DNA of 64,000 nucleotides, from assembly GCA_030693065.1 (NCBI GenBank), contig JAUYBL010000019.1, positions 62,001-126,000 of the forward strand, given 5' to 3'. Made by a program: the position numbers and the translations under genes. Position 1 is the stretch's first letter; each line of letters begins with the position of its first letter. Below, in pieces: positions 1 through 7,945 of the stretch. Source of the DNA: Methylococcaceae bacterium (GTDB taxonomy: Bacteria; Pseudomonadota; Gammaproteobacteria; Methylococcales; Methylomonadaceae). The notes under the pieces are model-generated. The model was not told the origin of the DNA and made no database searches. It saw nothing but the letters and a program-made list of their open reading frames with translations.

Positions 1-72
1 GCACTCCATCATGCCAGAACCCGTTCTTTCCCTGAGTTCTTTAACCTGTGTTGCACTAATTGTATTACTCAT
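1..72 (-). CDS. tsf: Elongation factor Ts (5' end only)
   Basis: Reading leftwards from the ATG at 72 gives 24 codons before the window edge, with VKELRERTGSGMMEC, the N-terminal helical signature of EF-Ts (usual form VKELRERTGAGMMDC). EF-Ts is the nucleotide exchange factor that regenerates EF-Tu-GTP in the cytoplasm. It lies downstream of rpsB on the same strand, the usual bacterial rpsB-tsf order, with two hairpins in the 116-bp gap. Only the first 24 residues are visible, so nothing can be said about the rest of the gene. Confidence 0.93.
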   Translation of the reverse strand, partial: MSNTISATQVKELRERTGSGMMEC

Positions 73-103
73 TCTTTAATTTCTCTTGTTGTTGATCATT
101 ATA

Positions 104-129
104 AAAACGCCCCCATAAGGAGGCGTTTT
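104..129 (-). terminator. Hairpin between rpsB and tsf (terminator/attenuator)
   Basis: AAAACGCC (104-111) pairs with GGCGTTTT (122-129). Read on the minus strand the stem is GC-rich in its middle and ends in a run of five T. This is the shape of an intrinsic terminator. Because tsf must be expressed, it probably works as a partial attenuator between the two genes, as is known for rpsB-tsf in other bacteria. Confidence 0.7.
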
Positions 130-150
130 ATTAATTTCGCAGCTTTTTCA

Positions 151-175
151 CGTACAGGACTTTTTGTCCTGTACG
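151..175 (-). terminator. Perfect 10-bp hairpin after rpsB
   Basis: CGTACAGGAC (151-160), loop TTTTT, GTCCTGTACG (166-175): a perfect 10-bp stem 14 bases past the rpsB stop. No T-run follows it on the minus strand, so it is more likely an mRNA 3'-end stabiliser or processing site than a terminator on its own. Confidence 0.5.
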
Positions 176-188
176 CGTAAGGCAATTT

Positions 189-929
189 TTATTCTGCTGC
201 AGCTTCTTCGACAAAGTCGTCAGCTTTAGCAGACAAGCCTAATACGGCTGTCTTAGCATCAAGCACTGCCGAAGCAACGCTTTCGCAATACAACTTAACT
301 GCCCGAATTGAATCGTCGTTACCAGGAATCAGATAATCCACACCTTCAGGTGAGTTATTGGAATCAACGATACCAACAACAGGGATACCCAATTTCTTAG
401 CTTCGCTGATAGCATTTTTTTCATAACCGACATCCAACACGAAAATCACATCAGGAACGCCTTTCATGTCTTTAATACCACCAAGACTGCGCTCCAGCTT
501 TTCAAGCTCGCGTTCCATGCCCAGCGCTTCTTTCTTACCGAATCTGTGATAAAGCGTGCCGTCAGCTTTCAATGCTTCAAGCTCTTTCAATCGTGCAATT
601 GATTTTTTAATTGTTTTAAAGTTGGTCAACATACCACCCAACCAACGATGATTAACGTAAGGTTGTCCAGAACGTTTAGCTTCTTCAGCAACTACTTTAC
701 GAGCTGCTTTTTTAGTGCCGACAAACAAAACTGTACCTTTATTTGCTGCCACTTGACCCAGATAATTCATAGCGTCATTAAACATTGGAAGCGTTTTTTC
801 CAAATCTACGATATGGATTTTGTTACGAGCTCCGAACAGGTATGGTGCCATTTTCGGATTCCAATAACGAGTTTGATGTCCAAAATGAACACCCGCTTCA
901 AGCATTTGACGCATGGTTACTGCTGCCAT
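189..929 (-). CDS. rpsB: 30S ribosomal protein S2
   Basis: 246 residues, near the E. coli length of 241. The N-terminus [20 protein letters not shown] and the later motifs [21 protein letters not shown] and [10 protein letters not shown] are diagnostic of bacterial S2. The protein binds the 30S subunit between head and body and is needed to place S1. The ATG at 929 has a good Shine-Dalgarno, AGGAG, eight bases upstream. It is transcribed away from map, and tsf follows. The C-terminus is an acidic, Ala-rich tail. In other gammaproteobacteria S2 represses its own mRNA through a structured leader; a candidate leader is annotated at 930-1050. Confidence 0.97.
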   Translation of the reverse strand: MAAVTMRQMLEAGVHFGHQTRYWNPKMAPYLFGARNKIHIVDLEKTLPMFNDAMNYLGQVAANKGTVLFVGTKKAARKVVAEEAKRSGQPYVNHRWLGGMLTNFKTIKKSIARLKELEALKADGTLYHRFGKKEALGMERELEKLERSLGGIKDMKGVPDVIFVLDVGYEKNAISEAKKLGIPVVGIVDSNNSPEGVDYLIPGNDDSIRAVKLYCESVASAVLDAKTAVLGLSAKADDFVEEAAAE

Positions 930-1050
930 TTATTTCTCCTAAGATTAAAAATCGAAACATTATGTTTCGAGTGGGTTACGCCTCCACTTATCCCGCTTGG
1001 AAACCGACAACAACAAGTTGCGCCAGCACCCTTCCAAACGTGACGATTAA
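930..1050 (-). promoter_or_regulatory. Candidate structured rpsB 5' leader
   Basis: On the minus strand the 5' untranslated region carries a perfect hairpin CGAAACATAATGTTTCG (969-953) about 11 bases upstream of the Shine-Dalgarno, preceded by GTGGAGGCGTAACCCAC, which can form a second stem. Conserved structured rpsB leaders that mediate S2 autoregulation are known in gammaproteobacteria. The assignment rests on position and visible stems, not on a covariance match. The region also serves as the divergent intergenic space with map (1051-1229), where I see no convincing promoter pair. Confidence 0.4.
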
Positions 1051-1229
1051 GTGTGAGTATTGTTACAAAAAATGAACTTATCTTTATACCACAATCGCCT
1101 TTTTACAACAACCGAATCTCTGTTAGAATCGATACCATTAACAACAATACTAATATAATAATTTGCCTGTTTATCGTTTAGTTAGAAGCAATTGACAGTC
1201 GAATATTCAAAGGAAAAAACATTGCATTC

Positions 1230-1994
1230 ATGAGTATTATTATCAAAAACGCCACTGAAATTGAAAAAATGCGCACTGCTGGAAGACTAGCAGCAGAAGT
1301 TTTGGAAATGATAGAACCCTATGTCATTCCAGGTGTAAGCACCGATGAACTCGACCAAATCTGTCACGACTATATTGTTAATGTACAAAAAGCCATCCCT
1401 GCCCCACTTAACTATCACGGCTTTCCAAAATCGATTTGCACCTCAATAAACCAACAGGTTTGCCATGGCATTCCAAGCGATAAAAAACTTAAATCCGGCG
1501 ACATCGTTAATGTCGACATTACAGTTATTAAAGACGACTATCACGGTGACACCAGTAAAATGTTTTGCGTAGGAGAAGTTAACGCTCACGCCAAACGCCT
1601 AGTAAACGTCACTCGCGAAGCCATGTGGTTTGGCATCGAACAAGTCAAAGCTGGCGCCACACTGGGCGACATCGGCAATGCCATTCAAAAACATGCAGAG
1701 AGTAATCGCTATTCTGTAGTCAGAGAATTTTGCGGCCATGGCATAGGCAAAAAATTCCATGAAGAACCGCAAGTTTTACATTATGGCAAACCTGGCGAAG
1801 GTGAAGTTTTAAAAAGCGGCATGATTTTAACTATTGAACCTATGATTAATTTAGGTAAACGCCACATCAAAGTACTTGGCGATGGCTGGACCGTCATTAC
1901 CAAAGACAGAAGCCTCTCCGCACAATGGGAGCACACTATTCTGGTCACTGAACAAGGCTATGAAGTTCTAACTTTACGTGTCGAAGAAAAGTGA
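1230..1994 (+). CDS. map: Methionine aminopeptidase, type I
   Basis: 254 residues, removes the N-terminal methionine from nascent proteins in the cytoplasm. All metal and active-site residues of the type I family are present: His79 (CHGIP), Asp96 (NVDITV), Asp107 (HGDTSKMF), His170 (CGHGIGKKFHE), Glu203 (TIEPMI) and Glu234 (WEHTI). These numbers nearly match E. coli MetAP (79, 97, 108, 171, 204, 235). The ATG at 1230 follows an AAAGGA at about 15 bases, slightly long spacing. The stop codon overlaps the GTG start of glnD, so the two are almost certainly cotranscribed. map-glnD divergent from rpsB-tsf is the classical gammaproteobacterial arrangement. Confidence 0.97.
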   Translation: MSIIIKNATEIEKMRTAGRLAAEVLEMIEPYVIPGVSTDELDQICHDYIVNVQKAIPAPLNYHGFPKSICTSINQQVCHGIPSDKKLKSGDIVNVDITVIKDDYHGDTSKMFCVGEVNAHAKRLVNVTREAMWFGIEQVKAGATLGDIGNAIQKHAESNRYSVVREFCGHGIGKKFHEEPQVLHYGKPGEGEVLKSGMILTIEPMINLGKRHIKVLGDGWTVITKDRSLSAQWEHTILVTEQGYEVLTLRVEEK

Positions 1995-4660
1995 CCACCT
2001 TGCACAAACCAATCAATACAGCATTGTTTTCAGCACCAGACAGCTTGCAACAAATCAAGCAACTACTGAAACAAAAAGATACCGAACTCAGAGAAAAATT
2101 CGACCCGCAAAGCTCTGTTTCAGGCCTAATCAAAGAGAAATCTGATTTTATTGACCTGATCTTATCAGGCTGTTGGCAACATTTTTTGGGCGAATACGCG
2201 CATCAACTTTGCCTAGTTGCCGTTGGGGGATACGGCAGAAGAGAACTATTCCCCTATTCAGACATTGACATTGTCGCAATCCTACCCGCCAAAGATAGTG
2301 ACAATCCGCATCAAGCCCTAGCAAATTTCTTCACTTTTTTGTGGGACATCGGCTTAAAACCCGGCCAAAGCGTACGCACCATAGCACAATGTGTCGATGC
2401 CGCCGTCAGTGACCAAACTATCATGACCAGCTTGATGGAGAACCGGCTCATCACTGGCGACAGCTCACTTCATGAAGCCCTACTTACACAAATAACACCC
2501 GACAAAATCTGGCCTTCCAGTGAGTTTTTCGCCGCCAAAATGGAAGAGCAACGACTGCGCTATGCCAAATTTCACGACACGGCCTACAACCTTGAACCCA
2601 ACATTAAAGAAGGCCCCGGCGGCTTGCGTGACCGGCAAGTCATCTCTTGGGTTTTCAAGCGTCATTACAATGCCTCGTCTATTCGAGAATTAACTCACTA
2701 CGGCTTTTTGCCTGAATCCGAATATATGGAATTGGTCGCTGCATTAGAAGTATTGTGGCGCATTCGTTACGCACTGCACCTGTTAACGCATCGTGCCGAA
2801 GACCGCTTGATTTTTGATTACCAACGTGACCTAGCCCAGCAATTCGGCTTTAGCACCGACGACCAGCAGCGTAATGAAGATGTTGAGCAATTTATGCAGT
2901 TTTATTTTAAGACCGTACAAGGTCTTGAACGCCTAAATGAAATGCTGCTGCAACTATTCAACGAGCGTTTTGTCTGTGGGGAAAGTGCCGGCGCAGCAAC
3001 GCCCATCAATGATAAATTTATTGCCATCAACGGCTATATCGAAGTCGTCGATGAAACAGTTTTTGAACGCCATCCCTTAGCATTGCTGGAAATATTCCTA
3101 TTACTTGAACAATACCCATCATTCAAAGGCGTCAGAGCGACCACTATTCGCCTAATTCGCAAAAGCCTGCACTTAATCAACGACGACTTTCGCCAAGACA
3201 AAGCCGCCAACCGACTGTTTATTGAAGCCTTTCGTCAGCCTCGAGGCATTACCGATCAACTACGCCGTATGAATCGCTATGGTGTTCTGGCCGCCTACAT
3301 CCCTTGCTTCGCCAACATCGTTGCGCGCATGCAATACGACCTATTCCACATTTACACCGTCGATGAACACACCCTGTTTGTGATTCGCAACCTGCGCCGT
3401 TTTGCGCTGGATAAACACAGTGATGAACTGCCATTTTGTAACACCATCTTTTTACAAATTGCCAAACCCGAACTACTTTATCTCGCAGGTTTGTTCCATG
3501 ACATTGCCAAAGGCAGAAAAGGTGATCATTCCGCCGTCGGCGAAGAATTAGCCAGGACGTTCTGCAGCCAGCATGAACTATCGTCACACGACACCAACCT
3601 GGTCGCCTGGTTGGTACGCAATCATCTGATTATGTCGATGACAGCGCAACGCAAAGACATTAGCGATCCCGAGATAATCCATCAATTTGCCCAGACCGTC
3701 GGCAGCATTGAATACTTAAACCACCTTTACCTTTTAACCGTAGCGGATATTCGGGCGACCAACCCTGAGCTATGGAATGCTTGGAAAGACGCTTTACTTA
3801 AAGAGCTCTATTCAGCCACCCATAATGCCCTGCGTATCGGCTTACAAAGCCCGCTAACCATAACTGATCGTGTATCTGAAAATAAAAAAGAAGCCGAGCA
3901 AGAACTCATCAAGTTAGGCATAAGTGAGGTAGACATCGCTAATGCTTGGCAACATGTCAGCGACGATTACTTCCTACGCTACTCGGCGGATGAGATCGCT
4001 TGGCATACCATTGCGATCTCCTCATCCAGCGAAACTGATTTACCACTGGTATTACTGCGCCCACAAACACAACGCGGCAGTGCAGAAGTGTTTGTTTATA
4101 CACAAAATGAAGAGGCTATTTTTTCATTAAGCACGGCAACTCTTGACCAACTAGGCTTAACAATTCTTGACGCCCGAATCATGACCACGCTGGACAACTA
4201 CGTGCTCAACAGTTTTTTAGTGCTAGAACAGTCTGGCGCTGCAATTAACGAATTATTTCGGGAAATCCACATTTGCACTGCTTTACGCAACAACCTGCGT
4301 TATCACCAAGTCAAAGAACACAAAAACATCCATCGCCAATCCCGGCAAGCCCAGCACTTTCCAATTCCTACCAGTGTCGAATTTTTAACCGATCCTCTTA
4401 ACAACCAAACGGTTATGGAACTGGTCACCACTGACCATGCGGGTTTGTTATCAAAAATTGGCCGTATTTTTATTAAACAAGGCATCAGCCTGCATAGCGC
4501 CAAAATAAGCACCATCGGTAGTCGCGCAGAAGATATGTTTTACATCACAGATATTAAGTTGCAACCAATCACAGACCAGGCTAGACAGCAGCAAATACGA
4601 GAGGAAATCTTAAAAGCCCTGACAGCAAAGAAATCTGGAAATCATAAAGCCATGCGGTAA
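1991..4660 (+). CDS. glnD: Bifunctional PII uridylyltransferase/uridylyl-removing enzyme
   Basis: 889 residues (E. coli 890). GlnD senses glutamine and adds or removes UMP on PII proteins, setting nitrogen assimilation. Domain order is visible: nucleotidyltransferase with GGYGRREL (79-86) and the DID metal motif (91-93); PII-uridylyltransferase helical region with KEGPGGLRD; HD hydrolase with FHDIAKGRKGDHS near 502; and two C-terminal ACT domains at about 687-755 and 807-889, the second with TTDHAGLLSKIGRIF. The start is GTG at 1991, overlapping the map stop as GTGA, which indicates translational coupling. No defect is visible. Confidence 0.97.
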   Translation: MTTLHKPINTALFSAPDSLQQIKQLLKQKDTELREKFDPQSSVSGLIKEKSDFIDLILSGCWQHFLGEYAHQLCLVAVGGYGRRELFPYSDIDIVAILPAKDSDNPHQALANFFTFLWDIGLKPGQSVRTIAQCVDAAVSDQTIMTSLMENRLITGDSSLHEALLTQITPDKIWPSSEFFAAKMEEQRLRYAKFHDTAYNLEPNIKEGPGGLRDRQVISWVFKRHYNASSIRELTHYGFLPESEYMELVAALEVLWRIRYALHLLTHRAEDRLIFDYQRDLAQQFGFSTDDQQRNEDVEQFMQFYFKTVQGLERLNEMLLQLFNERFVCGESAGAATPINDKFIAINGYIEVVDETVFERHPLALLEIFLLLEQYPSFKGVRATTIRLIRKSLHLINDDFRQDKAANRLFIEAFRQPRGITDQLRRMNRYGVLAAYIPCFANIVARMQYDLFHIYTVDEHTLFVIRNLRRFALDKHSDELPFCNTIFLQIAKPELLYLAGLFHDIAKGRKGDHSAVGEELARTFCSQHELSSHDTNLVAWLVRNHLIMSMTAQRKDISDPEIIHQFAQTVGSIEYLNHLYLLTVADIRATNPELWNAWKDALLKELYSATHNALRIGLQSPLTITDRVSENKKEAEQELIKLGISEVDIANAWQHVSDDYFLRYSADEIAWHTIAISSSSETDLPLVLLRPQTQRGSAEVFVYTQNEEAIFSLSTATLDQLGLTILDARIMTTLDNYVLNSFLVLEQSGAAINELFREIHICTALRNNLRYHQVKEHKNIHRQSRQAQHFPIPTSVEFLTDPLNNQTVMELVTTDHAGLLSKIGRIFIKQGISLHSAKISTIGSRAEDMFYITDIKLQPITDQARQQQIREEILKALTAKKSGNHKAMR

Positions 4661-5244
4661 CTTGCTAAGATAAAATTTAAGCAATTAAGGTTCGGTGGGG
4701 GCTTCATGCAATTATAAAAAGAGGGAACCTCGAAAAACCCACTCCGTTCATGGTTCGACAGGCTCACCACGAACGGAACTTATTGATTTATATAACACCG
4801 TTCGCATTTATGCCCTGTGGGTACTGAGTTTATCGAAGTGCAGGGTTTTTCGAAGTTCCCAAGACTAGTGAAGCAACCTGTGCTGCATCACGGTTTTATT
4901 GAATAAACCAAAGTCGAATCGGTCTATTCCACCTTTTTTACTAGAATTCCTATTCAAACCGTGTACTTTGCTTGGTTTGAATCATAGAAGTCGACCACTA
5001 ACGAAACATTTATCTGTCGTTAGTCCACCCTCGCGAAAGAGCTAGCCGAGGAATTTAATCAGTGCTTCTTTAGACCAATCGACACTAAGTGGGCTTTTTA
5101 CTTACTTAATATGAATCGTTTATGAACTGGACGTATCGATTTAGGAAACAATCCATGTATCGTTAGTATTATTGTTAAAAAGGCAAGACTTCCATATAGT
5201 TCATTTGCGGTACTAATTTATCAACTTTACAGGAAGACCTAATC
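4661..5244. other. Intergenic region with MITE and possible structured RNA
   Basis: About 580 bases with no credible ORF. It holds the 138-bp element at 4723-4860 and, from about 4990 to 5100, a run of short inverted repeats (ACTAACGA/TCGTTAGT at 4997-5024, CCTCG/CGAGG at 5029-5051) ending near a GGGCTTTTT at 5086-5095. This could be a small RNA or leader, or chance. The rest is AT-rich and without recognisable signals. Confidence 0.4.
4723..4860. mobile_element. 138-bp MITE-like element, copy A
   Basis: Terminal inverted repeats are GGGAACCTCGAAAAACCC (left) and the complement of GGGAACTTCGAAAAACCC (right), 17 of 18 identical. The element is flanked by a direct AAGA (4719-4722 and 4861-4864), a 4-bp target-site duplication. 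Internal palindromic arms contain CCGTTCATGGTTCGACAGG / CCTGTCGAACCATGAACGG-like and GGGTACTGAG...segments. It has no coding capacity, so it would need a transposase supplied in trans. It is the same length as, and in reverse orientation similar throughout to, copy B at 42406-42543. Confidence 0.8.
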
Positions 5245-5418
5245 ATGAACGACTTTCAAAAAGATATATTAACGGGAACAGTGTTTATCACTGGCTTACT
5301 TGGTTTTGTTTCCGGTGAGTTTATTATTTCATCCACGCTATTTGCTACTGCAGCTATTGCCAGCAACCTTAACGTAAATCGTAAAAGAGGCAAAGCTGGG
5401 CAAATCACATGGAAATGA
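5245..5418 (+). CDS. Small hypothetical membrane protein, 57 aa
   Basis: ATG at 5245 preceded by AGGAAG (5231-5236), a good Shine-Dalgarno. The product starts MNDFQKDILTGTVFITG, has one or two hydrophobic stretches (about 9-24 and 27-43) and ends in a basic tail (NRKRGKAGQITWK). A strong intrinsic terminator follows 34 bases after the stop, which makes an isolated single-gene transcript plausible. I do not recognise the family. The Shine-Dalgarno, terminator and hydrophobic-then-basic composition are the reasons to call it; a false ORF remains possible. Confidence 0.55.
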   Translation: MNDFQKDILTGTVFITGLLGFVSGEFIISSTLFATAAIASNLNVNRKRGKAGQITWK

Positions 5419-5451
5419 TCCACGTCCATTATCAACTTAATCAATTGACTT

Positions 5452-5487
5452 AAAAACTCCCAAGACCTACAAGTCTTGGGAGTTTTT
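5452..5487 (+). terminator. Strong intrinsic terminator
   Basis: A 15-bp stem (5452-5466 with 5473-5487, core ACTCCCAAGAC/GTCTTGGGAGT), a 6-base loop and a T-run on the plus strand; the A-run on the left makes it usable in both directions. It closes the 57-aa gene. Confidence 0.85.
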
Positions 5488-5765
5488 TGCTTTTAGGCCT
5501 TTTGATTTGTAAATCTCGTTATCCACATCAAGTTCGTTGTACCTTTCTCGCACTATCCAGCTTTATCCAGCTTTATCCAGCTTAAAATCTGCAGCAAACC
5601 CCATATTTTTGATACTACCAGCTATCGTCTCGTTTCAAAGACTGCCTCGTTTTTAGGTGTTTATATCGGTGCTATACGTCAACAGGGACATCACGTGACC
5701 AAATTGTCGACCGACGTGACTTTGAAGAGGTGAATCTATTTTGACGATTTTTAGCGGGTAGTAAA
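5488..5765. other. Intergenic, short tandem repeat
   Basis: No gene seen. A 10-base unit TATCCAGCTT is repeated three times in tandem at 5554-5583. Nothing else recognisable. Confidence 0.5.
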
Positions 5766-5790
5766 ACAGGGTCGACAATGCCAACCCTGT
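5766..5790 (-). terminator. Intrinsic terminator after SmbP-like gene
   Basis: ACAGGGT (5766-5772) pairs with ACCCTGT (5784-5790). On the minus strand the stem is followed by TTTTAC. It sits 15 bases past the stop of the gene at 5805-6149. Confidence 0.65.
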
Positions 5791-5804
5791 AGTAAATCGA
5801 CTTT

Positions 5805-6149
5805 TTACAACGACTTATACAACTCTAATGCTTTATTCAATTCGGCGGCTGATTTTTTGACATCGCCACGCTTAGACTCAATTTGGCCTTTGATTACACT
5901 GTCGTTGGCCTGTTTAACAATGTCAGCATGACCGGTGATTTTTTCAGAAGCAGCACGTGCCGCTTTAAAATGTAAATTGGCAGCTGAAAAGTCGCTTTTG
6001 TTAACTTCGGCTAATGCTTTTTCAACATGTGCAATGGTTTCGGTTGTTGCTGAACTATCAGCAGCTTCTTCGGCAAAAGCAGTAGCGCTAAGCGCACCTA
6101 AAGAAATAGCCATAAAGAAAGTTAACGCTGTTTTTTTAATGATATTCAT
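5805..6149 (-). CDS. Periplasmic SmbP-like helical protein
   Basis: 114 residues. An N-terminal signal peptide (MNIIKKTALTFFMAISLG, then a likely AFA cleavage site) is followed by an all-helical mature domain of about 88 residues with heptad-like spacing (HVEKALAEVN, AHFKAA-like, KSAAELNKALELYK). This resembles the small metal-binding protein SmbP first described in Nitrosomonas, a four-helix periplasmic bundle, but this copy is poor in histidine (only a few), so strong metal binding is doubtful. Shine-Dalgarno AAGGAA lies ahead of the ATG. It is a single-gene unit with its own terminator. Family assignment is by general resemblance only. Confidence 0.6.
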   Translation of the reverse strand: MNIIKKTALTFFMAISLGALSATAFAEEAADSSATTETIAHVEKALAEVNKSDFSAANLHFKAARAASEKITGHADIVKQANDSVIKGQIESKRGDVKKSAAELNKALELYKSL

Positions 6150-6288
6150 ATATTCCTTGGGTAATTATGGAAATAAACACTTAAAAGTAGTGCCTTCCAC
6201 CTCTCATCATATAGGATTACTGAAAACCAGATATGACTGCTTTTTACTTGCAAACACGGCTTAAATTTAAAACTCCGGTATCAACACT

Positions 6289-7419
6289 ATGAAACATCTC
6301 GAATTTCCTTTAACCGACGAACTAATTTACCTTAATCATGCCGCCGTCGCGCCCTGGCCGAAAAGAACCGGCGACGCGGTAATCAAGTTTGCAGAACAAA
6401 ACACTCGATACGGTTCGCACTTTTATCTGGACTGGATGAAAAAAGAAAATCAATTGCGTAGTCAATTGCAGGCTTTGTTAAATGCCCCTTCCGCTGATGA
6501 TATTGCGCTGGTCAAAAACACTTCGGAAGCCTTGTCATTTGTCGCTTACGGTTTACCGTGGCAAGCGGGCGATAATATTGTATCCAGCAATCAGGAATTT
6601 CCATCTAACCGGTTGCCGTGGGAATCCTTAGCAGGTCAAGGTGTCGAGTTTCGCCAGGCGGATTTTACCAGTGCTGAAACTCCTGAGGACGCGTTGTTTG
6701 CGCTGGTAGACAGTAACACCCGTTTACTGACCATCAGCTCCATTCAATTTGCCTCGGGACTGCGCATGGACTTGCAACGAATCGGCGAATTCTGCAAACA
6801 GCGCGACATCTTGTTTTGCATTGATGCTATTCAAAGTCTGGGTGCAGTGCAGTTTGATGTACAGGCTTATCATGCCGATTTTGTCATGGCAGATGGACAT
6901 AAATGGATGTTTGGCCCGGAAGGACTCGGTGTTTTTTACACTACACCCGAGTCCAGAGACAAGTTAAAGCTGACCCAATACGGTTGGCACATGATGAAAG
7001 ATACGCATAATTATGAAAACAAACCTTGGGAAATTCACCCTACCGCCCGTCGTTTTGAATGCGGCAGTCCCAATATGCTGAGTATCCATGCTCTTTCCGC
7101 AAGCTTATCTTTATTACTGGAAACCGGCATGGCTATTGTTGAAGCGCTAGTGTTTGAAAAGTCGGATTATATTAAGGCAGCCGTAGCTAAAAACGATCAG
7201 TTAAGTTTATTGTCACAGCAGCAAAATCTGCTGAAGTCAGGCATTGTTACCTTCAAACACCAGACCATTAACAACGATGTTTTATACAAACATTTGCAGA
7301 AAAATGGCGTGGTGTGTGCCTTACGCGGCGGCGGCATCCGTTTTTCAGCGCATTTTTATAACACCTTTGAAGAAATTGACCGGGCATTTGCAATCATTAC
7401 CAACATAACAGCTATGTAA
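6289..7419 (+). CDS. Class V aminotransferase (NifS/CsdA-like fold)
   Basis: 376 residues, a PLP-dependent fold type I enzyme. Visible features: N-terminal LNHAAVAPWP, cofactor phosphate-binding KNTSEALS (76-83), the Asp that contacts the pyridine nitrogen in CIDAIQSLG (Asp179, Gln182), and the Schiff-base lysine Lys205 in ADGHKWMFGPEG. The C-terminal domain has RGGGIRFSAHFYN. It lacks the mobile loop cysteine typical of true cysteine desulfurases, so the substrate is not evident; relatives are annotated as isopenicillin-epimerase-like or generic class V aminotransferases. It stands alone between divergent and codirectional small genes. Confidence 0.85.
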   Translation: MKHLEFPLTDELIYLNHAAVAPWPKRTGDAVIKFAEQNTRYGSHFYLDWMKKENQLRSQLQALLNAPSADDIALVKNTSEALSFVAYGLPWQAGDNIVSSNQEFPSNRLPWESLAGQGVEFRQADFTSAETPEDALFALVDSNTRLLTISSIQFASGLRMDLQRIGEFCKQRDILFCIDAIQSLGAVQFDVQAYHADFVMADGHKWMFGPEGLGVFYTTPESRDKLKLTQYGWHMMKDTHNYENKPWEIHPTARRFECGSPNMLSIHALSASLSLLLETGMAIVEALVFEKSDYIKAAVAKNDQLSLLSQQQNLLKSGIVTFKHQTINNDVLYKHLQKNGVVCALRGGGIRFSAHFYNTFEEIDRAFAIITNITAM

Positions 7420-7573
7420 CTTTGCCAAAATACAAAGTTAATGATCACGATAAATGCGTTCAAAATACCGTTAACAACTACTCATCTTGGCTAGCTGAGA
7501 TAGTTTGCGCCTCTGCTTTGTTGTTATAATTAAAATCAATTATTTTTTAGTACAGCTCTCAAAAGGAAATCTT

Positions 7574-7873
7574 GTGAAAAAACTTCTTCTAATTATTAGT
7601 GTTAGCCTTTTATCTGGATGTAGCACAGGCATTGTTTCTATGGACAAAGGTACTTATATGGTGGCGTCAGTTTCAAATTGGCCGCATCTTACGATTTTTA
7701 GAACAGGGTCAGGACAAAAAGCCGAGGTCTATGAAGACGCAAACAGGTTTTGCAATACTGCGAATAGCGATGTAGAAACCTTGGATCTTAAGCTTAGAGA
7801 TGGAATAACGTTTATCAAACCTGCAAGTGCTGAGCTGGACTTTCGTTGCGTTGATAGAACTGTTACCAAATAA
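7574..7873 (+). CDS. Small lipoprotein, 99 aa
   Basis: I chose the GTG at 7574 because AAAAGGAAA lies just upstream and the product then begins with a standard lipoprotein signal: KKLLLIISVSLLSGCS, lipobox LSGC with lipidated Cys at residue 16. The mature part is about 84 residues with two further cysteines (in NRFCNTA and FRCVD), which could form a disulfide in the periplasm. The ORF could be extended upstream to 7505, but that would bury the signal peptide. Function unknown. Confidence 0.75.
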   Translation: MKKLLLIISVSLLSGCSTGIVSMDKGTYMVASVSNWPHLTIFRTGSGQKAEVYEDANRFCNTANSDVETLDLKLRDGITFIKPASAELDFRCVDRTVTK

Positions 7874-7894
7874 TTCCACGACTAGCATCACAAA

Positions 7895-7931
7895 AACCGC
7901 TCTATTATTGATCTGAATAATCAGAGCGGTT
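7895..7931. terminator. Bidirectional terminator between convergent genes
   Basis: AACCGCTCT (7895-7903) pairs with AGAGCGGTT (7923-7931), with further imperfect pairing in the loop (ATTATTGATC/GATCTGAATAAT). A-rich on the left and TGTTTT on the right; it can serve both the lipoprotein gene and the SPOR-domain gene. Confidence 0.75.
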
Positions 7932-7945
7932 GTTTTGCAATAGCT

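Noticed and set aside
1150-1200. TATAAT (1154-1159) and TTGACA (1192-1197) near map as promoter boxes
   Set aside because: Neither has a partner at 16-18 bases; the region is AT-rich, so such hexamers are expected.
5554-5583. Three tandem TATCCAGCTT units as a CRISPR or origin iteron
   Set aside because: Only three 10-bp units without spacers, no cas or rep genes nearby.
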